From Rhizobium sp. CCGE531 (GTDB lineage Bacteria; Pseudomonadota; Alphaproteobacteria; Rhizobiales; Rhizobiaceae), in assembly GCF_003627795.1 (NCBI RefSeq), contig NZ_CP032688.1, forward strand, positions 1 to 64,000: a stretch of 64,000 nucleotides of DNA, given 5' to 3'. The stretch's first letter is position 1; each line of letters opens with the position of its first letter. Positions 43,418 to 51,491 of the stretch are shown here, piece by piece. The notes under the pieces are model-generated. The model saw only the letters and a program-made list of their open reading frames with translations. It searched no databases and was not told where the DNA came from. Made by a program: the position numbers and the translations under genes.

Positions 43418-44014
43418 TTAGCGCGTTGTTTGATTGACAGGCAGCGGCAACGGCAGTCCCGGTTCGGATTCCGGCACCCTGCGGTCCGACGTGTCTGCCT
43501 TCGCCACCGAAGCATCGTATAGCCAGGGCGGAAGCAGGTCGGGTGACGACCAGACTCCATACCCCAGACCCCTGGCTTTTCTTTCGATGTCGAAATAGGC
43601 AGGCACCTGAGGCTCGCCCGGGTAGTTGAACGCATAGCCGATGCCTTCGGCAATTGCTGTCGCTGCCAGATTGGTCTCTCCGACGAAGCAGTGGGCGATC
43701 AACACTCGGCTGGCGTCGCGTCCGATCGGCCCGCAGTTGACGTTTTGGCCAAGCGTCCGAAGGATCATCCATGCACGTGACACCTGACCGGCAGGCCATC
43801 CTACCCCAGCGCTCGTCGCGGTCTGCTCCAGGCGGGGCGCCTCGTAGCCGGCCAGACGGACGACCTGTCGGCTCTTCACGAATTCGAAAGTCGTTGCATC
43901 AACGACCTGAACCATGCCGTAGATCTGGCGGGGCACATCGGCTGGTCGACTTTGTGCGAGCGACGCCGCTGGTATCGCCATGAACAGCATCATCGAAACG
44001 GTCACGACTTTCAT
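43418..44014 (-). CDS. SNase-like exported protein 1
   Basis: A 198-residue exported protein (signal to SLAQ, about residue 21) with a staphylococcal-nuclease-like fold. Landmarks are VQVVDATTF (usually VDGDT), VVRLAGYEAPRLEQ (usually RLxGIDAPE), RVLIAHC and the ending KARGLGYGVWSSP. The Asp-Gly-Asp metal site is changed and the active-site Glu/Asp region is altered, so catalysis is doubtful; the Arg positions remain. First-line candidate for a repurposed nucleic-acid or protein-binding fold in the periplasm. Overlaps the upstream gene by ATGA. Confidence 0.65.
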   Translation of the reverse strand: MKVVTVSMMLFMAIPAASLAQSRPADVPRQIYGMVQVVDATTFEFVKSRQVVRLAGYEAPRLEQTATSAGVGWPAGQVSRAWMILRTLGQNVNCGPIGRDASRVLIAHCFVGETNLAATAIAEGIGYAFNYPGEPQVPAYFDIERKARGLGYGVWSSPDLLPPWLYDASVAKADTSDRRVPESEPGLPLPLPVNQTTR

Positions 44015-44655
44015 CGTTGGGTCCTCGCCTGCTGCGAGAGCAACGAAACCGGATGCGGCATGTCAGGATACGCCCAAAGCCCGGCGCGTGCGGATCGCGC
44101 CGCCTCCTCAGCCGTCCTATATCCAGGGACGATCAAACGGCCCGCCCCGTCGACTGCGGCAAATCCCCATCCCTGAGCGATCATATAGGTCGCCAGATCG
44201 TAGCGGTGTTGGCCGGTGGTTGTCTGGCACGCCACGACCGCATTGTTCTGGTCGAGATCTCTGATGGTGGCGCAGACAGGTCGGGTGTCCCGGATCAATG
44301 CTTGCACCATGATGAGGTCTAGCTCCCCGCAGTCGCGCACGACGCCGGCAGATACCGTTATATTGGTTCCTCGGAGGCACGATTGCAGGCCGTAGAGGCG
44401 ATACCGCCGGCCGCCGGAAATCCAGGTGTCGCCGGTTTCGAATTGCGCCTGTGAAGGAAAGGGAAGGAATTTGGACTGATCGTCGTCGCGCGCGCCAGTG
44501 GCGGGCAACTCTTGTTCAGAGGCCTGAACTCGGACGACCGGTGCAGAGGCTATCGGCGTTACGTCGGCTTGTGCAAGCATCGGCATGATGTTCATCGCTG
44601 CATAAAAGCCGGACACTGTGATCGTGGAAATCAGCATGAGTGATCTCACCCGCAT
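44011..44655 (-). CDS. SNase-like exported protein 2
   Basis: A 214-residue exported or membrane-anchored protein with an N-terminal hydrophobic segment (MRVRSLMLISTITVSGFYAA). The C-terminal 140 residues resemble the SNase fold: RRYRLYGLQSCLRGT replaces RLxGIDAPE, CQTTTGQHRYDLATYMIAQGWGFA matches the late helix-strand part, and AARSARAGLWAYP matches the usual ending. Catalytic acids are missing. It starts at 44655, overlapping the upstream stop (TGATG), and overlaps the next gene by ATGA. Confidence 0.6.
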   Translation of the reverse strand: MRVRSLMLISTITVSGFYAAMNIMPMLAQADVTPIASAPVVRVQASEQELPATGARDDDQSKFLPFPSQAQFETGDTWISGGRRYRLYGLQSCLRGTNITVSAGVVRDCGELDLIMVQALIRDTRPVCATIRDLDQNNAVVACQTTTGQHRYDLATYMIAQGWGFAAVDGAGRLIVPGYRTAEEAARSARAGLWAYPDMPHPVSLLSQQARTQR

Positions 44656-45386
44656 CAGTTCGTTGATAGATTGGCACGATAGCGAGCGCCGTAGGGATGG
44701 ACGAAATAGGCGTTCGCCCAAATCCCCGCCTTGTCCCGGCGAGCCTGCTCCTCGGCTTTTGCGTATTCCGGAAAAACAGGACGCTCGGCACCATCACGGG
44801 CAGCAAACGCCAGTCCTCTGCTGATGAGCGTTTCTGAAAGCGATCGGACCGCGCCATCTTCGACAAAGAAGCACTCGGCATAGTGGACCGTGGGCGTTCC
44901 AGGCGCATTTCCGAAGACATGACAGGGAAATGCGTTGCCCGCACCTACCTCTGCCTCATTGAGGGTCGCTGTCATTCCGGCAAGCGAGACCATCGCGCAT
45001 GTCGTCCGCAACCCAGTGAACTCTACTGCTTCTGTCGAAAGGCAGCCCTGAACGCCGGCCAGTTTGACAATCGTCCCATCGAGCGCGACGAACCCAGTGC
45101 CGGTAAGGGCACTTTGAGGTCTGATGGTCTGCAGGTCGAGCCGCGTTGCAATCGAGGATGTGTCGAGCGGCGGGATTGGCGCCGGTATCAGATCGCGCCC
45201 CTGCGCGTAGGCGCGTTGGTAGTACTGGACGAAGTCCGCAGCGGTATCGGTATCGGCGTCGGCCGCAGCAGCCTGGGGCAGCTCGATGAGGATGTTGACG
45301 AGGGTGTAGGAGAGGAGGCGATCGAGCCGCCATGCGCCATTCTTCACGTCCGCATCCGTCTTGTTTCGACTTTTTCGACCATGCAC
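44655..45386 (-). CDS. SNase-like exported protein 3
   Basis: A 243-residue protein that probably uses a GTG start at 45386. A hydrophobic segment (about residues 24-44) is signal-like. The C-terminal 160 residues repeat the SNase-type outline: GTIVKLAGVQGCLSTE in place of RLxGIDAPE, the ECFFVEDGAVRSLSETLISRGLAFA helix-strand, and EEQARRDKAGIWAN at the end. Key acidic catalytic residues are absent. It is the first gene of the minus-strand operon, 5 bp from operator-like site 5. Confidence 0.6.
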   Translation of the reverse strand: MHGRKSRNKTDADVKNGAWRLDRLLSYTLVNILIELPQAAAADADTDTAADFVQYYQRAYAQGRDLIPAPIPPLDTSSIATRLDLQTIRPQSALTGTGFVALDGTIVKLAGVQGCLSTEAVEFTGLRTTCAMVSLAGMTATLNEAEVGAGNAFPCHVFGNAPGTPTVHYAECFFVEDGAVRSLSETLISRGLAFAARDGAERPVFPEYAKAEEQARRDKAGIWANAYFVHPYGARYRANLSTN

Positions 45387-45390
45387 GAAA

Positions 45391-45406
45391 TTATACTGCA
45401 GTGCAA
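45391..45406. promoter_or_regulatory. Conjugation operator-like site 5
   Basis: TTATACTGCAGTGCAA fits TTATACT-NN-AGTATAA with two right-arm changes. It lies between the minus-strand SNase-like operon and the plus-strand membrane protein gene and could serve both. Because it ends next to the GTG start at 45386, a later start of that gene is possible. Confidence 0.6.
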
Positions 45407-45476
45407 GTCTGGAAAAAGCATGCGGATTGGAGTATGTCTCTTCCAGGCACCGAAAATCGCACGTGGAGAAGAGCGG

Positions 45477-45875
45477 ATGTCAGCGTTCAGGCAGTCACTT
45501 AAGGTCGTTGTCTTCCCGTTTCGGGCGGCGTGGTTCGTCGTGTTGAGCGCCAATTTTATCATAGTGTCGGCCGTGGGCCTGTTTTTTGCGTCGTTCGTCG
45601 CTTGCGGCGTCGCGCTGGTATTTTCATATGCGTTTCTCCCCACAGAATGGACGCAAGCGCTGTGGCAATGGGCAGCTGATCTCTACGCTCATTCGTCCTG
45701 GTTCAAAGCGGCCACGATCACATTCTTCGCACTGCTTTTTTTACCAATCCTTCGCTTTTGGCCGGGCAGGGATCTGGTTGCGGATGCAAATCGTGAACGC
45801 GAAATGACACGGCTGAACGAGGATCTGATCGCCGCTCGGCGGCAGGAAGAGCTACAAGCCAAACTTCGGGCATGA
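45477..45875 (+). CDS. Small membrane protein upstream of virC1-like gene
   Basis: A 132-residue protein with two strong hydrophobic segments (about 17-52) and another at about 75-92, then a charged helical tail ending in RRQEELQAKLRA. Not recognised. The ATG at 45477 has GAAGAG upstream; a longer extension from 44883 is rejected because it runs antisense through the SNase-like gene. It begins a plus-strand unit that leads to the ParA-like and relaxase genes. Confidence 0.65.
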   Translation: MSAFRQSLKVVVFPFRAAWFVVLSANFIIVSAVGLFFASFVACGVALVFSYAFLPTEWTQALWQWAADLYAHSSWFKAATITFFALLFLPILRFWPGRDLVADANREREMTRLNEDLIAARRQEELQAKLRA

Positions 45876-45966
45876 CGAGGGCAGGGTGGGTTCGTTCGGA
45901 GCGTGCGGAGACGTCCGCAATCTTTTGCCGCCACCATCGAACTCCCTTCCTCCCAACAGATGCAAG

Positions 45967-46731
45967 ATGGTGAAGAATTCCATGGCAGTGAAACCCCTTT
46001 CCCTCGCGATCTCGACGTTCAAGGGCGGTGCCGGCAAATCAACCCTGAACGTCAATCTCGCAGCCGAGTTCGCACAGCAGGGACATCGAACGCTCCTGAT
46101 TGACTGCGACGAGCAGGAGTCGTCAACGCGCTGGTACAATGTCTCGATGAAGCGCGGGCTGCTCCCGACAGACGGCACGTTGCTGCATCTGCGGGTCGCA
46201 CCTGGCGACAGGTTTCGCGACCGCCTGGCCGACGCCCCTGAAGCGGATATCCGTATCTATGACGTCGGCGGCTACGTGCATCAACGGGCTATCGAGGTTT
46301 ATCACGAGTGCGATGCGGTCCTCATTCCGATCATCCCGGAGCCGACCGCTGCCACGTCAGCAATCAAGGTGGCGACGATCCTGAAGGAAATATCCAAAAA
46401 GCGCGCTGCAGGGCCGATCCCCTATGCGGCCATCTGGAATTACATCGACATGATCGCGCTCAAGCACAACAGGTCACTTCCCGAGGTTCATGCGATCCTG
46501 ACGAGCGGCCGGATTCCGATGGTGGAGACGGTCATCCGGAAGAGCAATCATTTCAGCGATGTCGGAGCCGGTTTCGGTTCGCTCTATTCCAAACTGGCCA
46601 GTATCGAGAACAATTCCTCGCTCACCCCATCGGCAAAGCGGCGGGCATCCGAGAGCGTGCTCGATGCGATCGATCTCGTAAAGAAGATCAACAACGAATT
46701 CATCGGCCTGCTGCAGGCGGAAGCGGCCTAA
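45967..46731 (+). CDS. VirC1/ParA-like ATPase
   Basis: A 254-residue ParA-superfamily ATPase. The deviant Walker A is STFKGGAGKST near residues 17-27, and Asp-rich LLIDCDEQESSTRW follows. Walker B-like IRIYDVGG comes near 95. In conjugation, VirC1 ParA-type proteins gather relaxosomes at the pole. Context with an RHH-like gene directly after and the relaxase close by favours VirC1 over plasmid partition. Start at 45967 or 45982 cannot be separated. Confidence 0.8.
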   Translation: MVKNSMAVKPLSLAISTFKGGAGKSTLNVNLAAEFAQQGHRTLLIDCDEQESSTRWYNVSMKRGLLPTDGTLLHLRVAPGDRFRDRLADAPEADIRIYDVGGYVHQRAIEVYHECDAVLIPIIPEPTAATSAIKVATILKEISKKRAAGPIPYAAIWNYIDMIALKHNRSLPEVHAILTSGRIPMVETVIRKSNHFSDVGAGFGSLYSKLASIENNSSLTPSAKRRASESVLDAIDLVKKINNEFIGLLQAEAA

Positions 46732-46734
46732 CGT

Positions 46735-47133
46735 ATGTCGAGGGAACGGACGCCCGCCGGCAATATTCTTGCCCTTGCACGGTCCAGGGAGGACCAGGCG
46801 AAGGACGTGGAAGAGAGTGCCACGTCTTACATGCCGACGGATATCGATCTTGAGACGCTGATGCCGGATAAGGTTTCCGAGGCACAAGACGACAGAGCTG
46901 TCGCAACCGTTGAGCCTCAGCAACCGCGGATTCCAGCCAAGAACCACCGCCACGGACGGTTGCCGTCGCAAGGTACCTCGACGGGCGCTGAAACAAAGCG
47001 GAAGCGCATCTCTCTCTACCTCGATGACGACGTGCTGACCAAAATATTCCGTGTGTCGTTGGAACAGCATGAACAGCTCTCCTCGGCGACGCACCGGCTA
47101 ATCGTCGAGGCGCTGAAGGCCAGGGGGTTGTGA
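46735..47133 (+). CDS. VirC2-like ribbon-helix-helix protein
   Basis: A 132-residue protein. The N-terminal 80 residues are low complexity. The C-terminal 45 (KRISLYLDDDVLTKIFRVSLEQHEQLSSATHRLIVEAL) read as a ribbon-helix-helix DNA-binding domain: a short strand followed by two helices. It follows the VirC1-like gene after 3 nt. VirC2 is an RHH protein that binds next to oriT on Ti plasmids, so a similar task is likely. A ParG-like partner is the alternative. Confidence 0.65.
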   Translation: MSRERTPAGNILALARSREDQAKDVEESATSYMPTDIDLETLMPDKVSEAQDDRAVATVEPQQPRIPAKNHRHGRLPSQGTSTGAETKRKRISLYLDDDVLTKIFRVSLEQHEQLSSATHRLIVEALKARGL

Positions 47134-47137
47134 TCAG

Positions 47138-47530
47138 ATGCGCGAGCCAGCTGTGATGTTCCGCCTTCCATCCCACATTTTAAGCAATCTCGAAGCCCTT
47201 GCCCGCAGGCTGAATGTCTCAGTCAACATCATCGCCAAGCTGATCGTTACCAGAGAGGTGATGCAGATCCCGGCGATGCTCGAGGAACATGATCGCCAAC
47301 TGGCAAACATCCACCAGTTCCTGCGAGAACTTGCATTTCGAAACGAGGAGTTCCTCTCCGGAGGAGACGTTCGTGCTGCAAGCGCAAAAGCGATTGCGCA
47401 GCAGCTCGAGAACGTCATGGGTGCGCTCGATGCTATCAGAGACGCAGCCTACGTCCGGCCCTCAACCTTTATCGCCGATTTGATCAGGAACCATGATGAC
47501 CGACATGTCCAAAAGTCGCTTCGCATCTAG
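47138..47530 (+). CDS. Small relaxosome-like protein (MobC/VirD1 type position)
   Basis: A 130-residue protein. The start MREPAVMFRLPSHILSNLEALARRLNVSVNIIAKLIV looks like an RHH strand and helices. The rest is helical. It overlaps the relaxase gene by 38 nt, as accessory proteins commonly do. VirD1 or MobC helps the relaxase open oriT DNA. Direct homology to either is not clear, so the role is read from context. Confidence 0.6.
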   Translation: MREPAVMFRLPSHILSNLEALARRLNVSVNIIAKLIVTREVMQIPAMLEEHDRQLANIHQFLRELAFRNEEFLSGGDVRAASAKAIAQQLENVMGALDAIRDAAYVRPSTFIADLIRNHDDRHVQKSLRI

Positions 47531-49508
47531 GTCCCAGGGCCGCCGACTGCCGGGCTACTTCGAGCTTATAGAAGACGAACTCCGGCGACGAGGCGGCGGT
47601 GGAGGCGGCGGCGCAAAGCGACCATCGTCGGCGAAGGCGGTTCCGCGCGCCGGCAAACATCCCGGCGCTGCCTCGGCTTTCAGTCGTGCTTCCGGCAACA
47701 ATGCGGTTGTCGTCAAAGTCTTGTCTTATGGGGCGGGCGCGGCTTCAGCGCGCAACGTGCTCGCCTATCAGAGCAAGGAAGAGAAAGCGCACGACCACGA
47801 TGGCCGCGAGGTTACCGATCTGCGAGAGGCTGTGCGCTCCTGGGAGCGGGAGTTCGGCAACCGGAATGGCAGTCAGGATATTCTTCGCCTGACCTACGAA
47901 CTGGAGAATGCCAACCGCGACGATATCGCTCGTGGTCTTGCTTCTCTCGCGGAAGATGGTTTCCGTCAGTCCGGCGACACAGATCGGACCTACGTGTTCA
48001 GCGTCAGCGAAGGCGTGAAGGGAGGAACCCGTCTGCAGTTTGCCCTGGTCATCGCTCACGAGAAGAAAGACAGGTCGGATCGAAGCAGCGCGAACCGGGT
48101 TCCTGCGGAAATAGAGGATGTGCGTGCGATCGACGATCGATTGGACAGGGCTCTGCGGGACGCTGGGACTACTCCGGTTTCGCGCTATCCGGCGGAGTTT
48201 TCCTCTGGACCCAAAGGCCTGACGGCAACCCTGCATGCCATGCAGCGAGCAGGGGCGGAGGTCACGCTTTCTACAAAGGCACGCATCGAGGAGCGGCCTG
48301 GCAGGAGCGGCCGGTATGAACTCGGCGAGGTGCGGCGCGAAGTCACGACCAGGGACCACAAGGTATTGACCGCGGAGGGGAGGACCGTTGGGGTTCTCAT
48401 GCAAACCCGGCAACCGCGGGATTTCATGCACCTCTTGCTCTCAGGACCAGCGAATGTGGATCGCGACCAGTTCATCCTCGCGGGCCGAGATTTTCTGCGG
48501 GAGCAATTCGCCGGGCATCGTTATGCCTATGCTGTCCACAATCGGCACGATCTTCAAAAGCACCCACACCTGCATGTGATCGTCGCGCTACGCAATTCCA
48601 ACGGGAAGACCCTCAACCCCAACATCCGTGACTTCACCGAATGGCGCGTCCGCTTTGCCGAAAAGGCACGAGAGCGCGGTATCCCGATCGATCGTCAGAA
48701 GCGCATCGAGCGAGCTGGTCCACCGCCGGTGAAACGATGGGAATGGGAGATGTTCCGGCGGATGGGCGCAACGGCTCCGGGCAACGTCGTTGATAAGGTC
48801 ATGGCGAGGGTGCGTGACACACCGACCATACCAAAGCGCCAGGATGCTCGGATCCGGCTCGAACAGAGTCAGCGGTCCGTCGGACGTGTCATCGAGATGC
48901 TGGAGAAAATCGCAAAAGATCGATCGGCCCCCAGCACCGCACGCGATCTTAGTCACGATCTGTCCGTGGGGCTTCGTCTTGAATACCAACGGCTCGAAAC
49001 AGCGGTTCAAGAAGGCCGCGATCCCATGCGAGAGAAAGGCGAAGAGCACATGCTACGATCCAATCCCATTAGTGCCGCGCAGGCGAGGGCGGCGAAAGAA
49101 ACGCTGGCGAACACCGCTTTGAGCGTTGCTGCCAAGATCCCCAATCCGTCTGATCGGTTGATCTTCGAGCAAGCGACAAAGATCATCGGCAAGGTGGTTG
49201 GGCTGCAGCTCGATTCCCGCGTCGCGAAAAATCGGGATCGGACGGAGGCTGGCAAGGATAAGCGCGCTTCGGATAGCCTTGAGACGAAGTCGGCGACCGG
49301 ACGCGACCATGTTGCGGAGCAGGGCGTCGTCAACAAGAGTTCGAGCAACCGTGCTGTCGATCAGTCGCGCATAGCTCGTTCGAATGCCGAGCATGATAGC
49401 TCTGAAAAGCGGCCGGACCGCCAGAGAAACCAACAGCGCGATCGCGAGATACCGAAATCGATCAAGCTGCGTCCGCCGCAGGAAAAGGATCGGGACCGCG
49501 GTCGGTAA
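47493..49508 (+). CDS. VirD2/MobP-like relaxase
   Basis: A 671-residue relaxase. A Gly- and Arg-rich leader (residues 1-70) precedes the relaxase domain. Motif III is HNRHDLQKHPHLHVIV with the metal-binding H357, H359 and H361. A candidate tyrosine is in VLSYGAGAASARNVLAYQSKEE (about 80-95). The long C-terminal part is basic and disordered, suited to a secretion signal for VirD4. It is expected to nick oriT and pilot the strand. It overlaps the upstream gene by 38 nt. No gene for a second relaxase was seen. Confidence 0.85.
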   Translation: MMTDMSKSRFASRSQGRRLPGYFELIEDELRRRGGGGGGGAKRPSSAKAVPRAGKHPGAASAFSRASGNNAVVVKVLSYGAGAASARNVLAYQSKEEKAHDHDGREVTDLREAVRSWEREFGNRNGSQDILRLTYELENANRDDIARGLASLAEDGFRQSGDTDRTYVFSVSEGVKGGTRLQFALVIAHEKKDRSDRSSANRVPAEIEDVRAIDDRLDRALRDAGTTPVSRYPAEFSSGPKGLTATLHAMQRAGAEVTLSTKARIEERPGRSGRYELGEVRREVTTRDHKVLTAEGRTVGVLMQTRQPRDFMHLLLSGPANVDRDQFILAGRDFLREQFAGHRYAYAVHNRHDLQKHPHLHVIVALRNSNGKTLNPNIRDFTEWRVRFAEKARERGIPIDRQKRIERAGPPPVKRWEWEMFRRMGATAPGNVVDKVMARVRDTPTIPKRQDARIRLEQSQRSVGRVIEMLEKIAKDRSAPSTARDLSHDLSVGLRLEYQRLETAVQEGRDPMREKGEEHMLRSNPISAAQARAAKETLANTALSVAAKIPNPSDRLIFEQATKIIGKVVGLQLDSRVAKNRDRTEAGKDKRASDSLETKSATGRDHVAEQGVVNKSSSNRAVDQSRIARSNAEHDSSEKRPDRQRNQQRDREIPKSIKLRPPQEKDRDRGR

Positions 49509-49575
49509 CGGAAAAGGCGAAGCTGCATCAATGAGAAAGGCTTCACCAGACTTCATCTGGACTACAGGAACCCGC

Positions 49576-50157
49576 TTACTCTAGATCCAAGGCATGCTTG
49601 ATCATCGTCTTAAGCCACCCGACTGTCGCCCGCTGGCTGGTGTTGGAGGGCGCGCGGGCGCTTAATCCTGGATAAAAAATTTCCGTGAGACCCGGCATGT
49701 CTGGGCTGACTAGGGGGGCTTCTGCTTTCCGCACTAAGACCGTCCGGTTGAGATCGGCTTCGTACCATCCCGTCAGTTTCGTTATCAAATCGAGTTCCGA
49801 TCTGCTGTGCGAACGCTGGTGCCGTCGGTCCGATGAATAGGCTGCGTCTATCCAGAAGTCGGGTAGGGCGCCTGATACCTTCAGAAGATCGTCGAGCAGC
49901 CGTGTCAGTGTCGCGCTATCGATACGGACACGCGTGTCGAATGGCGGGGCTGGATGATGGGAAATAAACCCGAAACGAACATCGAGGTCACGCATGTCCT
50001 GAAGCATTGCCACGAAATCAGCATCGATATCGCCGAGTGTCTGGTCTTCGAACTGCGGCTTGTGCCTCAGGAGGATGTCGTCACGCTCGAAAATGACCAA
50101 GCCAGTTGAACCCACTTGCCTGCGGATGCAATGCACGTCGAATACGTCAGAATCCAT
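49576..50157 (-). CDS. HAD-superfamily-like protein with altered motif I
   Basis: A 193-residue protein resembling HAD phosphatases of the HisB-like type: LVIFERDDILLRH near residue 20, DADFVAMLQDMRDLDVRFGFISHHPAP near 45, then PDFWIDAAYS. HAD motif I normally is DxDGT; here the nucleophile Asp is Glu (ERDD) and Thr is Ile, so phosphatase activity may be lost. The ATG 50157 is preferred over the in-frame TTG at 50169. It stands alone after the relaxase gene, converging with it. Confidence 0.6.
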   Translation of the reverse strand: MDSDVFDVHCIRRQVGSTGLVIFERDDILLRHKPQFEDQTLGDIDADFVAMLQDMRDLDVRFGFISHHPAPPFDTRVRIDSATLTRLLDDLLKVSGALPDFWIDAAYSSDRRHQRSHSRSELDLITKLTGWYEADLNRTVLVRKAEAPLVSPDMPGLTEIFYPGLSARAPSNTSQRATVGWLKTMIKHALDLE

Positions 50158-50459
50158 AGCTACTCTCAAAGCTGAAATAGCTTCCCCTGTGCGCTGTCGA
50201 TTGCGATGTGTGTCCGTTCAGAATAAGCGCTAAGGCTCTGCTTCCACTGGAGCCGCGCCTTGCTGAAAACTGACATTTGCTAATACGGTGCTTACCGCAG
50301 ATTGCGTGATGGAATGCGAATCCTAGCGAAACCAAACGAAACGCCGGGCGCAAGGCATTGATTTAGAACAAAAAATTTTTTATGGACGCGTGAGCGAGCA
50401 GAGCGGGAGGCCCGCTCTGCTTGTCGGCCATCAGCGGGATTCCTTGCGGTCCTCGTACT
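50158..50459. other. Intergenic region with hairpin
   Basis: About 300 bp without a gene. It includes an AAAAAATTTTTT-type AT stretch (about 50369-50381) and the hairpin at 50398-50420. Confidence 0.4.
50398..50420. terminator. Perfect hairpin between minus-strand genes
   Basis: GCAGAGCGGG-AGG-CCCGCTCTGC is a 10-bp perfect stem with a 3-nt loop, located downstream of the hydrolase gene. No T-tract follows on either strand. Probable terminator or mRNA end stabiliser. Confidence 0.55.
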
Positions 50460-51491
50460 TTAGCCTCGTCGCGACAGAAAACGCTTCAGGCTCCAACCTG
50501 CGAGCAAAATGTACGGGGGCATCGCGAGGGAATAATGACCGCAGTTCAGCTCCAGGACGTTTGGCCTCGCCCCGACTTCGTGTAGTTTTTCGATGAAGTG
50601 TTTCGATAGTTTGGGTAACACCACCTTGTCTCTGGTCGCGATCACCGCGTGAAGAGCAAGATCGGGTCGCGCCAGTTTATGCGCGTAGTTCTCCAAATCC
50701 AGCGGACCCCACGCCCTACGAAGATCGGTGATCTCGATCGCACGCTCCAGGCCATCACGTATCGCCCGGGTCGCACGGCCTGTCCAAACCATGTCAGCGA
50801 GGCTACCCGCCGTCAAAAACAAGGACGCCTTTGTTACGGCCGGTTCATGTGCCGCGATCAATCCCGCAACCCAGGAGCCAAGGCTCATGCCGAGAACCGA
50901 GATCTCCCGATAGCCTTCGCTTTTCAGCCAGCGGATGAGCTTTCGTCCGTCCCATACGGCCTGCCTTACAGACTGGATCGTTCGGCCGAGATTCGCGCTC
51001 AGCATGTCCTCGGCATAAAGCGAGCCAGGACGGCTTCGCTCGAAGTGATAGGGCATAGCGATCTCGACCGTCGTAATACCACGCTGCGAGAAATACTTGG
51101 CGATCTGATAATTTCGGCGGCTGGCATTCCAGTGATGGAAGATCACCAATGCCTGACTACGCGAGCCGCTTTCGGTTACCTTTGCCCAAACAGAGTTATT
51201 CTCTTCGACGTCCGTGGAAATGTCCGAAGGAAATTTCAACCACCCATCTTGTATCTCAAAGCGATCATCGCTCTCGCTCGGTTCGTCATAAAAGCTTGAA
51301 TCAGCCAGAGCTTGGTCGGCAAGGGCACAAAACTCCTCGATAGTTCCTACCCTCTTCTCACCCGGGAAAGCGAGGCAGCTGTCGAGAACGAAAGCTGTCG
51401 TTTTCTTCGCTTCCTCACCACGCTGCGCCCGCTGTTCGTCCCAATGATCAAGCCACTTATGATACACTCTGATTGCCTTCCAATTCAGCAT
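50460..51491 (-). CDS. Alpha/beta hydrolase family protein
   Basis: A 343-residue alpha/beta hydrolase. The nucleophile elbow is GMSLGSW, a likely catalytic Asp in VIATRDKVV and a His in LNCGHYSLAMP. The strand ALVIFHHWNASRRNY gives the oxyanion region. Such proteins are esterases or acyl hydrolases; substrate unknown. The ATG at 51491 overlaps the end of the upstream membrane protein gene by 35 nt, so the two are co-expressed. It may act on a lipid or signal tied to that membrane protein. Confidence 0.7.
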   Translation of the reverse strand: MLNWKAIRVYHKWLDHWDEQRAQRGEEAKKTTAFVLDSCLAFPGEKRVGTIEEFCALADQALADSSFYDEPSESDDRFEIQDGWLKFPSDISTDVEENNSVWAKVTESGSRSQALVIFHHWNASRRNYQIAKYFSQRGITTVEIAMPYHFERSRPGSLYAEDMLSANLGRTIQSVRQAVWDGRKLIRWLKSEGYREISVLGMSLGSWVAGLIAAHEPAVTKASLFLTAGSLADMVWTGRATRAIRDGLERAIEITDLRRAWGPLDLENYAHKLARPDLALHAVIATRDKVVLPKLSKHFIEKLHEVGARPNVLELNCGHYSLAMPPYILLAGWSLKRFLSRRG

